Translations under genes and position numbers: made by a program
From: Deinococcus metallilatus
GTDB taxonomy: Bacteria > Deinococcota > Deinococci > Deinococcales > Deinococcaceae
Reading direction: 5' to 3'
Length of the DNA: 64,000 bases
Assembly: GCF_004758605.1 (NCBI RefSeq)
Contig: NZ_CP038512.1
Coordinates: forward strand, 1,442,501 to 1,506,500
In this document: one piece after another, positions 1 through 26,760 of the stretch
How positions within the stretch are numbered: the stretch's first letter is position 1
Layout: each line of letters begins with the position of its first letter
Notes under the pieces: model-generated
Told to the model about the DNA's origin: nothing
Databases searched by the model: none
What the model saw: only the letters and a program-made list of their open reading frames with translations

Positions 1-474
1 CAGGTGCCGGGCCGTGTCCGCCGCTTCCACAAAAAGCCCCCCGTGCTGCCTGGAAGCAGCCTCCAGCGAGCGAAACCACCGCTCCAGCGGTGCCAGCTCG
101 GGCAGCGGCCGGGCGCGCGGAAGATGCAGCCGGGCCGCCACTCCGCAGAGGACACGGGAAGCCTCATCATCCTGTCCTTCGCGGACCATCCGCACCAGGG
201 AGCGCGGCCCCGTCACCCGTTCCAGCAGCAGCGCCCCGGTCTGCTCTTCGTGTGCTAGCACCCGCGCGGCGCCCTCGCCGTCCCACCACCGCATCAGCAG
301 GCCGCCGCGCCGCTCCTCGGCCTCACGCGGCAGCTTCAGCATGGCGGCCTCGCCCCGCCAGCGCACCGGCAACAGGTCACTGCTATGCGTGTGAATCGGC
401 TCGCCGTCCGGCACGAGTTGCCAGCGTTCCAGAAACGGGGCAAACGGCACAGGTCCGGCTACAGGCCTCCCCAT
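1..474 (-). CDS. Aminoglycoside/hydroxyurea phosphotransferase (APH(6) family), 3' truncated by window
   Basis: The first 158 codons are present; the C-terminal part lies beyond the window edge. The N-terminal half matches the APH_6_hur family of small-molecule kinases: PDGEP near residue 22, a nucleotide-binding AAMLKLPREAEERRGG stretch with the conserved lysine, LLMRWWDGEGAARVLAHE, and an ALLLER strand followed by LCGVAARLH. Such enzymes transfer phosphate to streptomycin or hydroxyurea, but in soil bacteria the natural substrate is usually unknown. The catalytic loop cannot be seen here. The ATG lies one base after the stop of the upstream hydrolase gene, so the two are probably co-transcribed. 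Confidence 0.8.
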   Translation of the reverse strand, partial: MGRPVAGPVPFAPFLERWQLVPDGEPIHTHSSDLLPVRWRGEAAMLKLPREAEERRGGLLMRWWDGEGAARVLAHEEQTGALLLERVTGPRSLVRMVREGQDDEASRVLCGVAARLHLPRARPLPELAPLERWFRSLEAASRQHGGLFVEAADTARHL

Positions 475-475
475 C

Positions 476-1615
476 TCAGTGCGTCTTGATCCAGTTCGCC
501 GCGTCTCGCATCGGCCCCGCCGCGATGGGCCGGAAGTCGTCGTCGATGGGGCTGGCGGCAGGTCCCAGCGAGTGCCCCAGACCGGGGTAGACCTTGATCG
601 TCGCGTCTCTTCCCGCCGCCTTGAACGCCTGCTCCAGCGTGCCCAGATACTTCGCGGGCGTGTTGGCATCGTTCGCGCCTTGCAGCACCAGCACCGGAAC
701 CTTGAGGTTGGGCACCTGCTCGGTCACGGTGGGCAGGGCGCGGCCCGGCGCGTAGATGCTGAAAAAGCCCTGCGGGGTAAAGGCGTAATCCAGCACAGCC
801 TGAAACCCCGGCACGACCTCGCTATCCACCTCCAGCTTGCCGTCCTTGTTGGTGTCGAGCAGCGGGTTGATGACGAACTTGCCCTGCTGCGCCTGCACCC
901 GGTCCGTGAAGTAAGACGCTGCGTTTTTGGCGACCAGGCCAGCCTTTCCGGCCAGCAGCTTTGCGAAGTCGGCATTGGTGAGCGCCCCGCCCACCACCGA
1001 GCGCAGGTAAGGCAGTTGCACGTTATTGAACTGCGCCTCGAAGAGCTGCCGCCAGGGCAGCACCACCGGCCCCTGCACGATCAGGCCCGCGACCTCCGGG
1101 TGCCTCGCCACCAGCGCGGCGGCGACAGTGGACCCCTCGCTCCAGCCGTAGACGAAGATCTTCTTCGGGTCCACGCGCGGGTTTTGCTCCACCCCACGCA
1201 AGGCGACCTCGGCGTCCTTCAGGAAGAGATTCAGGTCGGCCTTGGTGTAGAAGCTCTGGTAATCCACCTGGCCGGGGCCGCTGACGTAGTGCTTGTTGTA
1301 ACGCAACGTGGCGATGCCCTGGGCGGCGAAGGCGTCCGCCAGGTCCTTGAAGATGGCGGACTTGACCTTGCCGTCCTGGCCGAGCATCGTGAAGTTCATA
1401 TCGGCGGGGGTGGAGCCGTGGATCAGCAGGACGGCGGGCAGCTTCCCGCTCTTGCCCTGGGGATAGGTCCACTCGGCCTTGCTCTGGAAGTCACCGAAAT
1501 TCAGGGTGGTGGTCACACGTTCCGCCTGTCCCTGTCCGGCCTGGCCCCCCTCGGCGCCGCCCGCGTGGGCGAGAGAGGACAGCAGCAGTGCGGAGAGCAG
1601 AAAACTTTTTCGCAT
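476..1615 (-). CDS. Secreted alpha/beta hydrolase (dienelactone hydrolase/peptidase-like)
   Basis: 379 residues. Residues 1-19 form a signal peptide ending in AHA-G, so the enzyme is exported. The alpha/beta-hydrolase core shows LLIHGS near 64-69 (oxyanion loop), the nucleophile elbow GWSEG with Ser159, a candidate acid Asp316 in QGAND, and His348 in GLGHS. The complete triad makes it a likely active esterase or peptidase of the S9/DLH group; the substrate cannot be told. A long insertion at about 200-280 carries a D-N-K-D-G-K segment that resembles a calcium-binding loop (LLDTNKDGKLEVDSE). It heads the pair with the APH-type kinase gene and is divergent from uppP. Confidence 0.8.
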   Translation of the reverse strand: MRKSFLLSALLLSSLAHAGGAEGGQAGQGQAERVTTTLNFGDFQSKAEWTYPQGKSGKLPAVLLIHGSTPADMNFTMLGQDGKVKSAIFKDLADAFAAQGIATLRYNKHYVSGPGQVDYQSFYTKADLNLFLKDAEVALRGVEQNPRVDPKKIFVYGWSEGSTVAAALVARHPEVAGLIVQGPVVLPWRQLFEAQFNNVQLPYLRSVVGGALTNADFAKLLAGKAGLVAKNAASYFTDRVQAQQGKFVINPLLDTNKDGKLEVDSEVVPGFQAVLDYAFTPQGFFSIYAPGRALPTVTEQVPNLKVPVLVLQGANDANTPAKYLGTLEQAFKAAGRDATIKVYPGLGHSLGPAASPIDDDFRPIAAGPMRDAANWIKTH

Positions 1616-1749
1616 GTCTCAACCTAACCCGTTTCGTGAGAGGCGTTACAGGAACAGGCCAAACGGCAGACCTGGCCTGGACCGCCTGCGTCCCCTCCGC
1701 CTTTGGCCTGAGGCCCACCTTCGGCCCGAGGTGCTAGCCTCCCCCGGAC

Positions 1750-2574
1750 ATGGATTGGTTTTACGCCATTATTTACGGGATCGTCGAGGGCATCACCGAA
1801 TTTTTGCCGGTCAGCTCCACGGGGCACCTGATCGTCGCCGGGAACCTGATGGGCGTGCCCTGGCCCAAGGAGATCAAGGACACCTTCGAGGTGGTGATTC
1901 AGGGCGGCGCGATCCTGGCCGTGCTTGTCTTCTACTGGCGCGACTTCGTGCAGCAGGCGCGCGTGATCGGGCATGATCAGCCCACGCAGCGGCTGTGGCT
2001 GGGGGTGGTGGTGGCGTGTATTCCGGCGCTGATCCTCGGCGTGCTGTTCGCGGACGCGATCAAGGCGAACCTGTTCCGGCCCAGCGTGGTCGCCTGGGCG
2101 CTGATCGTGGGCGGCGTGCTGATGTGGGTGATCGAGAGCCGCAAGGCCCCGCCCGTCATCCACAGCCTCAAGGGGATCGGCGTGGGCCGGGCCTTTTTGA
2201 TCGGCGCGGCGCAGTGCCTCGCGCTGCTGTGGCCGGGCTTCTCGCGCAGCGCCAGCTCCATCCTGGGCGGGATGATCATGGGCCTCGACCGCCCGACCGC
2301 CACCCAGTTCAGCTTCTACCTGGGGATTCCGACGCTGGGCGGCGCGGCGCTGATCGACTTCATCCAGAGCCGTGCCCTCCTCGCGCAGATCGGCCTCCTG
2401 AACGTGGTGCTGGGCGCGGCGGTCAGCTTCGTGGTGGCGTATCTCGCCATAGGCTGGCTGCTGCGCTTCGTGTCCCACAACAGTTTCAAGGGCTTCGCCG
2501 TGTACCGCGTCGTGGTCGGCGTGCTGATCCTGCTGCTGGTGGCGAGCGGCAGGCTGGCGAACGGGGGCCTGTAG
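1750..2574 (+). CDS. uppP: Undecaprenyl-diphosphatase
   Basis: 274-residue polytopic membrane protein. It dephosphorylates undecaprenyl diphosphate to recycle the lipid carrier for peptidoglycan, and its overproduction gives bacitracin resistance (bacA). Both signature blocks are present: the Glu-rich EGITEFLPVSSTGH at residues 13-26 and PGFSRS at 162-167, whose Arg166 corresponds to the catalytic arginine. The length is typical for the family. ATG start; there is no clear Shine-Dalgarno, and a TAGCCT box about 10 nt upstream suits a leaderless message. Confidence 0.97.
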   Translation: MDWFYAIIYGIVEGITEFLPVSSTGHLIVAGNLMGVPWPKEIKDTFEVVIQGGAILAVLVFYWRDFVQQARVIGHDQPTQRLWLGVVVACIPALILGVLFADAIKANLFRPSVVAWALIVGGVLMWVIESRKAPPVIHSLKGIGVGRAFLIGAAQCLALLWPGFSRSASSILGGMIMGLDRPTATQFSFYLGIPTLGGAALIDFIQSRALLAQIGLLNVVLGAAVSFVVAYLAIGWLLRFVSHNSFKGFAVYRVVVGVLILLLVASGRLANGGL

Positions 2575-2610
2575 GGGAGGAAGGCTCCGGCACTCTGCCA
2601 GAATGGCCCT

Positions 2611-4495
<1,885 letters not shown>

Positions 4496-4533
4496 GGCGG
4501 GCCTCCGCCACCCATCGCCTCCGGCACCCCTGC

Positions 4534-4539
4534 TACACT
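4534..4539 (+). promoter_or_regulatory. -10 box of tsaD (leaderless)
   Basis: TACACT ends 8 nt before the ATG of tsaD and no Shine-Dalgarno is present, so transcription should begin at or next to the start codon. Confidence 0.55.
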
Positions 4540-4547
4540 CCCCCGCG

Positions 4548-5549
<1,002 letters not shown>

Positions 5550-5552
5550 GCC

Positions 5553-5975
5553 TCAAGTCTCCCAGGGATTGAGGAGCGGGACGCCGAGTGCCTCAAAGTC
5601 GGCGGTGTTGCAAGTGACCAGGGTGAGGCCGTGGTGGAGGGCGGTGGCGGCCAGAAGCGAGTCCATTCTGGGAAGCTGGCCCGGCGTTTTCCCACTGCGG
5701 AGAACGAGCTGCGCCCAGGTTGCCATCACTTCCTTGGTGACGGGGAGGACGCGGCCCCGGTACTCCTGATCCAGTAAACGGTTTGCCCACACGCGGAGCT
5801 GGGCCCGGCGTACCGGGTCACTGAGGCGTTCCACCCCGTACTCGATCTCTCCAGCCGTCACGGCGCTGAGGTACGTCTCGCTCAGCGGGACTGAAGAGAG
5901 GAAGGCCATCAAACCCGGATTGGAACGGAGTTTGGCTGTCTCACTCACCGTGTGGGTATCCAGCAGATACGGCAT
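5553..5975 (-). CDS. vapC: PIN-domain toxin (VapC)
   Basis: 140-residue PIN nuclease of the FitB/VapC type. Conserved acidic residues: Asp6 in YLLDTHTVSE (the usual N is replaced by H), Glu near 44 in TAGEIEYG, Asp in RMDSLLAATA and Asp in TCNTADFEALG. Such toxins cut tRNA or rRNA when freed from their antitoxin. ATG overlaps the antitoxin stop by one base (ATGA), the standard antitoxin-first arrangement. Confidence 0.92.
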   Translation of the reverse strand: MPYLLDTHTVSETAKLRSNPGLMAFLSSVPLSETYLSAVTAGEIEYGVERLSDPVRRAQLRVWANRLLDQEYRGRVLPVTKEVMATWAQLVLRSGKTPGQLPRMDSLLAATALHHGLTLVTCNTADFEALGVPLLNPWET

Positions 5976-6229
5976 CAGTCAAAATCCAGCTCGATGTCGC
6001 CCCAGGGTGTGCGGTCACGCTCAAATTCCAGGTCCTCGATCTTGGGAATGTCGCGCAATGCCTCAATCGCCATCCGAACCGGCCCGCTCTGCCCTTCAGG
6101 CTCAACCGCCACCAGACGCGCCGCAGGCTTGCCATGCCGCGTCACGATCACCGTTTCCCCCGCCTCCACCTCGCGGATCAGTTGGCTGAGCTTGGCCTTG
6201 GCATCCTGAAGCTTCACGGTTTTCGTCAT
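5975..6229 (-). CDS. vapB: Antitoxin of Phd/YefM (VapB-type) family
   Basis: 84 residues starting at the ATG preceded by AAAAGGGG; the longer open frame upstream is not needed. The N-terminus (TKTVKLQDAKAKLSQLIREVE, then GETVIVTRHGKPAARLV) is the Phd/YefM DNA-binding and dimerisation domain. The acidic tail (IEDLEFERD then DIELDFD) would plug the VapC active site. As in other modules, it probably represses its own promoter. Confidence 0.92.
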   Translation of the reverse strand: MTKTVKLQDAKAKLSQLIREVEAGETVIVTRHGKPAARLVAVEPEGQSGPVRMAIEALRDIPKIEDLEFERDRTPWGDIELDFD

Positions 6230-6342
6230 CCCGCCCCTTTTCTGGTCGCTCTGACCAGATTCTAACCGATTTGCCCTGAGCCCCCCCCGCTCAACTTCCT
6301 TTCGCCCGCTCTGCTGAAATCCGGCGATGGTGGCCCCGCCCA

Positions 6343-8971
<2,629 letters not shown>

Positions 8972-8979
8972 GGCAGGGC

Positions 8980-9127
8980 GTAAAAGACCCCTCACCCAAC
9001 CCTCCGCAAGCGGCTGTACCAGTCTCCCCACGGGAGAGGGCTTTTCTGACCCCTCTACCAAGGGGAGACTTGCAAAGCTGCGAAGCAGAGGGGCCTGGCG
9101 AAGCCAGGGGGTGAGGGGTCTTTGACA
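8980..9127. repeat. Dispersed intergenic repeat with terminal inverted repeats
   Basis: About 145 bp between secA and the ABC ATPase gene. The ends are inverted copies of AAGACCCCTCACCC. The interior contains CAAGCGGCTGTACCAGTC and an AAGGGGAG...AGCTGCGAAGCAGAGGGG segment, both of which recur elsewhere in the window (31.1, 35.9, 39.8, 51.5 and 63.4 kb). It encodes nothing evident. The remainder of the gap (9128-9299) carries the upstream region of the next gene, with no other recognised feature. Confidence 0.7.
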
Positions 9128-9263
9128 CGCTCCCTGCGGCGCCACACCGTTTTCCCATTCTCCCGGACATGGTAAACTCCCCCCGTCAGCCAAGCGTCAG
9201 CGTTCACCCTGGGATTCTCGTTTGCGTACCCCGGTTGCCCGACCTCTCTGTCAAAGGAGACAT

Positions 9264-9294
<31 letters not shown>

Positions 9295-9299
9295 TCATC

Positions 9300-10508
<1,209 letters not shown>

Positions 10509-10526
10509 ACCCGCTCGTCCTGCCCC

Positions 10527-10558
10527 GCGCCGCCTTCTTCCGGGAGGCGGCGCTTTTG
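10527..10558 (+). terminator. Rho-independent terminator after the sugar ATPase gene
   Basis: A 9-bp perfect GC stem (GCGCCGCCT and AGGCGGCGC) with a 9-nt loop, followed by TTTTGT. Confidence 0.85.
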
Positions 10559-10604
10559 TGACCCGCTTCTGACCTACCCCCCCCAGTTCCTCATGCTCTC
10601 CTCC

Positions 10605-10633
10605 TTTACCTGCTCTTCACCCGGCGCTAGAGT
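10605..10633 (+). promoter_or_regulatory. Sigma-70-type promoter of the amino-acid binding protein gene
   Basis: TTTACC at 10605-10610 and TAGAGT at 10628-10633 with exactly 17 bp between them. A GAGGAG ribosome site lies 6 nt before the ATG at 10706, so this gene has a leader, unlike many neighbours. Confidence 0.5.
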
Positions 10634-10705
10634 GGCCCATCACTTCAACCCGCCGGTCCCCAGGCGCCAGCCAGGCGGCCGGAACGGCCAGAACGAGGAG
10701 CCTGC

Positions 10706-11464
<759 letters not shown>

Positions 11465-11484
11465 GGCCAGCCGGAAGGGGGGGA

Positions 11485-11516
11485 GTGGGGGAAGCGTGTG
11501 GGAGAGCTTCCCCCAC
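11485..11516 (+). terminator. Strong hairpin between binding protein and permease (attenuator-like)
   Basis: An 11-bp perfect inverted repeat (GTGGGGGAAGC and GCTTCCCCCAC) with a 10-nt loop. No long U run follows (ACCCTCTTTG), so it may act as a 3' stabiliser or partial terminator, favouring binding protein over permease. Confidence 0.6.
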
Positions 11517-11587
11517 CCTCTTTGCGGGGTCTGCGTGCGCGCCTTGCGGCTACCCTGTGGCCGCGTATCTGTGCCATCATCGGCGCA

Positions 11588-11637
11588 ATGAAAATCGAGC
11601 GTGACTCACGGTTCACGGCCCTCCCCGGGAGGCGGGC

Positions 11638-11641
<4 letters not shown>
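11588..11641 (+). CDS. Possible 17-codon leader peptide
   Basis: ATG at 11588 opens MKIERDSRFTALPGRRA and stops with a TGA that overlaps the GTG start of the permease (GTGA). It lacks an obvious Shine-Dalgarno. It may be chance, but the overlap would couple translation of the permease to the leader. Composition is arginine-rich, 4 Arg in 17. Confidence 0.25.
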
Positions 11642-12429
<788 letters not shown>

Positions 12430-12432
12430 GCG

Positions 12433-12512
12433 GTCAGCCGTCAGCAAGAACAGGCCCCCAGCGCGCTCGGCTGGGGGTTTTGCTGATCACTGATGGCTGA
12501 GAGCTGACGGCT
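12433..12512. terminator. Convergent-junction terminator nested in a longer inverted repeat
   Basis: The inner hairpin CCCCCAGC (12455-12462) with GCTGGGGG (12470-12477) and TTTTGC is a standard terminator for the permease gene. It is enclosed by an outer 10-bp perfect inverted repeat: AGCCGTCAGC at 12436-12445 and GCTGACGGCT at 12503-12512. GTCAGC/GCTGA words recur between them. The minus-strand TRAP permease ends just beyond. Confidence 0.8.
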
Positions 12513-12513
12513 C

Positions 12514-14688
<2,175 letters not shown>

Positions 14689-14709
14689 AGCTGACTCATT
14701 CCTTCTCTC

Positions 14710-14754
14710 GAAAAAAGGAGCCAGCCGCCGTGATGCGCGCGGGCTGGCCCCTCC
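14710..14754 (-). terminator. Attenuating terminator between TAXI binding protein and TRAP permease
   Basis: On the minus strand, GGAGGGGCCAGCC and GGCTGGCTCC form a hairpin followed by TTTTTT, placed between the two genes of the transporter. It should reduce permease relative to binding protein mRNA. Confidence 0.8.
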
Positions 14755-14772
14755 TGGCAGGCCTGGGGCCGA

Positions 14773-15726
<954 letters not shown>

Positions 15727-15857
15727 GCAGTCTCCTTCTGGCAACGGCGGAGCGTCGCCGGGTCGTGGCTGTGTGTGGTTCTGAAGCTTAGCATAGCCTC
15801 ATCTTTGACTGCGCTTTCCGTCGTCCCTGCCTGGGCCGCAGGCCGCGCCAGAGCGTG

Positions 15858-15863
15858 TACACT
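15858..15863 (+). promoter_or_regulatory. -10 box of the amino-acid ABC ATPase gene
   Basis: TACACT ends 6 nt before the ATG; no Shine-Dalgarno, so leaderless. The gene therefore has its own promoter and does not depend on the distant permease operon. Confidence 0.5.
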
Positions 15864-15869
15864 CCGCGC

Positions 15870-16613
<744 letters not shown>

Positions 16614-16623
16614 GGGCAGGAGT

Positions 16624-16678
16624 GAGGGGTTAGGCGTCAGGAATTAGGGAAGTCCGAAATCCTAACGCCTAATCCCTC
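16624..16678. repeat. Convergent-junction inverted repeat (TTAGGCGTTAGG words)
   Basis: Arms 16624-16641 and 16661-16678 match at 16 of 18 positions; the two differences are both compatible with G-U pairs on one strand. The arms consist of GGGGTTAGGCGTCAGG-type words that recur at 19.7, 30.96, 31.3, 40.06 and 58.2 kb. It sits between a plus-strand and a minus-strand gene end and may act as a bidirectional terminator. Confidence 0.65.
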
Positions 16679-17917
<1,239 letters not shown>

Positions 17918-18029
17918 CCGAGCATTATGGGGAGTGTTGGCCGGGCCTGTTCAGGATGGAGAGACGGGTGGGGCAGAGGACAGAGGGCGCATGAAAGCCC
18001 TCAGCGCGGCCTGAATGCCTGCCCCCTCG

Positions 18030-19661
<1,632 letters not shown>

Positions 19662-19683
19662 CGGGGAGCATGGTAGCAGGGAG

Positions 19684-19705
19684 GGGGGAGGGATTAGGCG
19701 CTAGG
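19684..19705. repeat. Single arm of the TTAGGCG word family
   Basis: GGGGAGGGATTAGGCGCTAGGG upstream of the ClC gene. It has the same wording as the hairpin arms at 16.6 kb but no close partner arm. Confidence 0.4.
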
Positions 19706-19732
19706 GCTTTTGGGAAGGAGAGCGGAGGTGCT

Positions 19733-19861
19733 TACTGGCTTGAACAAAAGCCCAGAGGATTGACCGGACGCAAGGGCGGACTCACAGAACTGCTGGCAGA
19801 GGCGCAAGAAGTCGTGTGAAAGATTTGGGCGGTCGTACTCGTCAGGCAGGCTGGGTCAGGG
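19733..19861 (-). pseudogene. Possible relic of a coding sequence downstream of the secreted protein gene
   Basis: Directly after the TAA of the gene that ends at 19865, and in the same reading frame apart from one more TGA, the minus strand reads PSLPDEYDRPNLSHDF, LRLCQQFCESALASG, QSSGLLFKPVS, then ends TAA. The amino-acid composition looks like real protein. No start codon is present. It may be the 3' end of a decayed gene that once followed or was fused to the neighbour. I do not recognise the family. Confidence 0.3.
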
Positions 19862-19864
19862 AGT

Positions 19865-20377
19865 TTACGGCACACCGGTTCTTCGGCAGGAGTCCAGGTA
19901 GGGGTATTGCGCGACGTAGCGCTCTGGTGTGGAGTTCGCGGTGAGGACGTGCCGACGAGGATCAAGGGTGACTCGAACGGCCAGGCGTGGAGCCACGTCG
20001 AGGAGTGGCACGAGGTCCCGCCTGACGTTATGGGCGAGCGGCGGTTGATTCGTGAACACGGCCGCCCAGCCGCTTTGCGCCCCACCACTGGCATAGACCG
20101 CCTTGCCCGTGAAGTCCAGTCGTATGCAGTCGGCAAAATCAATGATGTTGTGGTCTGGATCGAACTGAGGGTACCAGAAGAGCTTGGCACTGTCGTTCAC
20201 CCCGATGTAGGGCACCCCGTCGAACCAGCGGAGGGTGACCTGACCGTTGGGGTGCCCATTGACCTGCACCGTGTAAGCCGTCGTGATGTTGGCAGCGGGT
20301 GCCGTGGACAGGAGCAGGAAGCCAATGAGGGCTATGCCTTTTGATCGCCTCATTTTCAACGCTGTCCTTTTCCGCAT
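19865..20377 (-). CDS. Small secreted protein with copper-amine-oxidase N-terminal-like domain
   Basis: 170 residues from the ATG at 20377, chosen for GTGAGGAC about 8 nt upstream; a GTG overlapping the amylase stop (20392) and an ATG at 20353 (AAAAGGAC 10 nt before) are alternatives. A signal peptide ends near APAA-N. The C-terminal half, RRDLVPLLDVAPRLAVRVTL followed by DPRRHVLTAN, follows the Cu_amine_oxidN1 stalk-type pattern. Its two Cys could form a disulphide. Codon use is less GC-rich at third positions than its neighbours. It follows the secreted amylase with no gap, so it may be co-expressed with it. Function unknown. Confidence 0.6.
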   Translation of the reverse strand: MRKRTALKMRRSKGIALIGFLLLSTAPAANITTAYTVQVNGHPNGQVTLRWFDGVPYIGVNDSAKLFWYPQFDPDHNIIDFADCIRLDFTGKAVYASGGAQSGWAAVFTNQPPLAHNVRRDLVPLLDVAPRLAVRVTLDPRRHVLTANSTPERYVAQYPYLDSCRRTGVP

Positions 20378-20388
20378 CGCGTAAGTCC

Positions 20389-21849
<1,461 letters not shown>

Positions 21850-21929
21850 GGTAGGGGGAGAGAACTTCTTGCGCTTCAGCTTAAGCTTTCCTTCTGCTCC
21901 CCGCTCCCTGCCCTCCGCTACCATCCGGT

Positions 21930-22478
21930 ATGTCTGACCTCACCCGGCTTCCTCACCGCCTCGACCCGGCAAAACAGAGCTGCCGGGCGATCATTGAGAC
22001 GCCCAAGGGTAGACGCAGCAAATTCGACTACGACCCGGAGTCCGGGCTGTTCGAGCTGGGCGGCCTGCTGGCCGAGGGGATGACCTTTCCGCTGGATTTC
22101 GGCTTCGTGCCCTCGACGCTGGGCGGCGACGGCGACCCGCTGGACGTGCTGGTTCTCACGGACGAGCCGACCTTTCCGGGCTGCCTGCTGACCGTGCGCC
22201 TGCTGGGTGTGATCGAGGCCGAGCAGACCGAGGAGGGCAAGACCGAGCGCAATGACCGCCTGCTCGCGTTGGCCGAGTCGTCTTTCCTGTACGAGAAGGT
22301 CAGGGATGTGGAGGGGCTGCCGGGCCGCGTGGTGGAGCAGCTCCAGCAGTTTTTCGTCAACTACAACGCCGCCAAGGGCAAGCAGTTCAAGGTGCTGGCC
22401 GTGCGCGGCCCCGAGCGGGCGGCGGAACTCGTACAGGAAGGCAGCGAGGCGCTCCGCCGCAAGCAGGCCGGGCAGTAG
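21930..22478 (+). CDS. ppa: Inorganic pyrophosphatase
   Basis: 182 residues. Family I soluble pyrophosphatase: KFDYDPESG, GMTFPLDFGFVPSTLGGDGDPLDVLVL with the catalytic DGDPLD acidic cluster, and a late YNAAKGKQFKV. It hydrolyses PPi to drive biosynthetic reactions. The family is usually MxYP-FIP; here the second half of the signature is FPLDFGFVP. TACCAT lies 5 nt before the ATG (leaderless). It converges on ppc with adjacent stop codons. Confidence 0.93.
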   Translation: MSDLTRLPHRLDPAKQSCRAIIETPKGRRSKFDYDPESGLFELGGLLAEGMTFPLDFGFVPSTLGGDGDPLDVLVLTDEPTFPGCLLTVRLLGVIEAEQTEEGKTERNDRLLALAESSFLYEKVRDVEGLPGRVVEQLQQFFVNYNAAKGKQFKVLAVRGPERAAELVQEGSEALRRKQAGQ

Positions 22479-24965
<2,487 letters not shown>

Positions 24966-24969
24966 GTCT

Positions 24970-25746
<777 letters not shown>

Positions 25747-25966
25747 GCCCCCACCTTAACGTGAGGAAATGTGAGGGCCACACCCAGTCCCGGAACCGTA
25801 CAGCCGGAAAGGGAAGAGAACCTGCGCGTCTTTACGCGCGGCGGGCGGTCCTCATCCCCATCACGCTCTGCTCACAGGCTGCCGGTTACGCTGTGGCCCA
25901 TGTTCTCTGGCTCCCCTGTGTCCCGGTGCGCCTCTTCCCCTGACGGGTCGGCTCTCTGGTGGACAC

Positions 25967-26701
25967 GTGGCTGAGGAGCCGGACCAGCTCGCCACGCCGC
26001 CCGCCCGGCCCGGTCCTGGCCCCAGCCGTCTGCTGGCCGAGGTGATGTGCACTGCGGGAGAGCGGCGCCAGACCACGCCTGCGGGCTGGGAAGCGGAACT
26101 CGGGTCGCCCGCTGCCCTGGAGACGCTCGTTCACCTGCTGGCGGTCAGCCAGGAGGGCTGGCAGGCAGGGCACATCAACCGCGTCGAGTACCTCGCCGTG
26201 CGCCTGGCCGCGGCGGCGGGCCTCCCGCCCGAGGAGGTGGAGGCGGTCCGCTGGGGGGCCGCGCTGCATGACATCGGCAAGGCGCGGGTGCCCCGGGAAA
26301 TCCTCCAGAAACCCGGTCCCCTCGATCCGCCCGAGTACGCGGTGATCCTCCAGCATCCGGTGTGGGGCGTGGAACTGCTGGCCGACCTGCCGTGCCTGCC
26401 CCTGCCGACGGTGGACGCCGTCTGCTGTCACCACGAACGCTGGGACGGCGCGGGCTATCCGCTGGGCCTCCAGCAGCAGGCCATCCCGCTGAGTGCCCGC
26501 ATCGTCAGCGTCGCGGACGTGTTTGACGCGCTCACCAGCACCCGGCCCTACAAGGCGGCCTGGAGTTGCGAGAAAGCGGCCCTGTACCTGCTCGAACAGG
26601 GCGGGCAGCAGTTCGACCCCCACCTGACGCACCTCTTTGTCGTCGAGGTGCTGGGTCTGGGACAACTGGCGGGCCACGGAGGCGACCCGGCCCGCCAGTA
26701 G
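25967..26701 (+). CDS. HD-GYP domain phosphodiesterase
   Basis: 244 residues, GTG start. No sensor domain is visible: after about 45 variable residues, the HD domain begins. The HD dyad is in ALHDIGKARVPREIL, followed by HPVWGVELL, HHERWDGAGYP (the GYP loop) and VADVFDALTSTRPYK. HD-GYP enzymes hydrolyse cyclic di-GMP. All metal ligands look intact. It stands alone; the 220 bp upstream (25747-25966) hold no gene I can support. Confidence 0.9.
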   Translation: MAEEPDQLATPPARPGPGPSRLLAEVMCTAGERRQTTPAGWEAELGSPAALETLVHLLAVSQEGWQAGHINRVEYLAVRLAAAAGLPPEEVEAVRWGAALHDIGKARVPREILQKPGPLDPPEYAVILQHPVWGVELLADLPCLPLPTVDAVCCHHERWDGAGYPLGLQQQAIPLSARIVSVADVFDALTSTRPYKAAWSCEKAALYLLEQGGQQFDPHLTHLFVVEVLGLGQLAGHGGDPARQ

Positions 26702-26760
26702 GGCTGCCTCCCTGCCCGGCACCCCGGACAGGAGGCTCCACTCAGGTACTCAGGGAGAGG

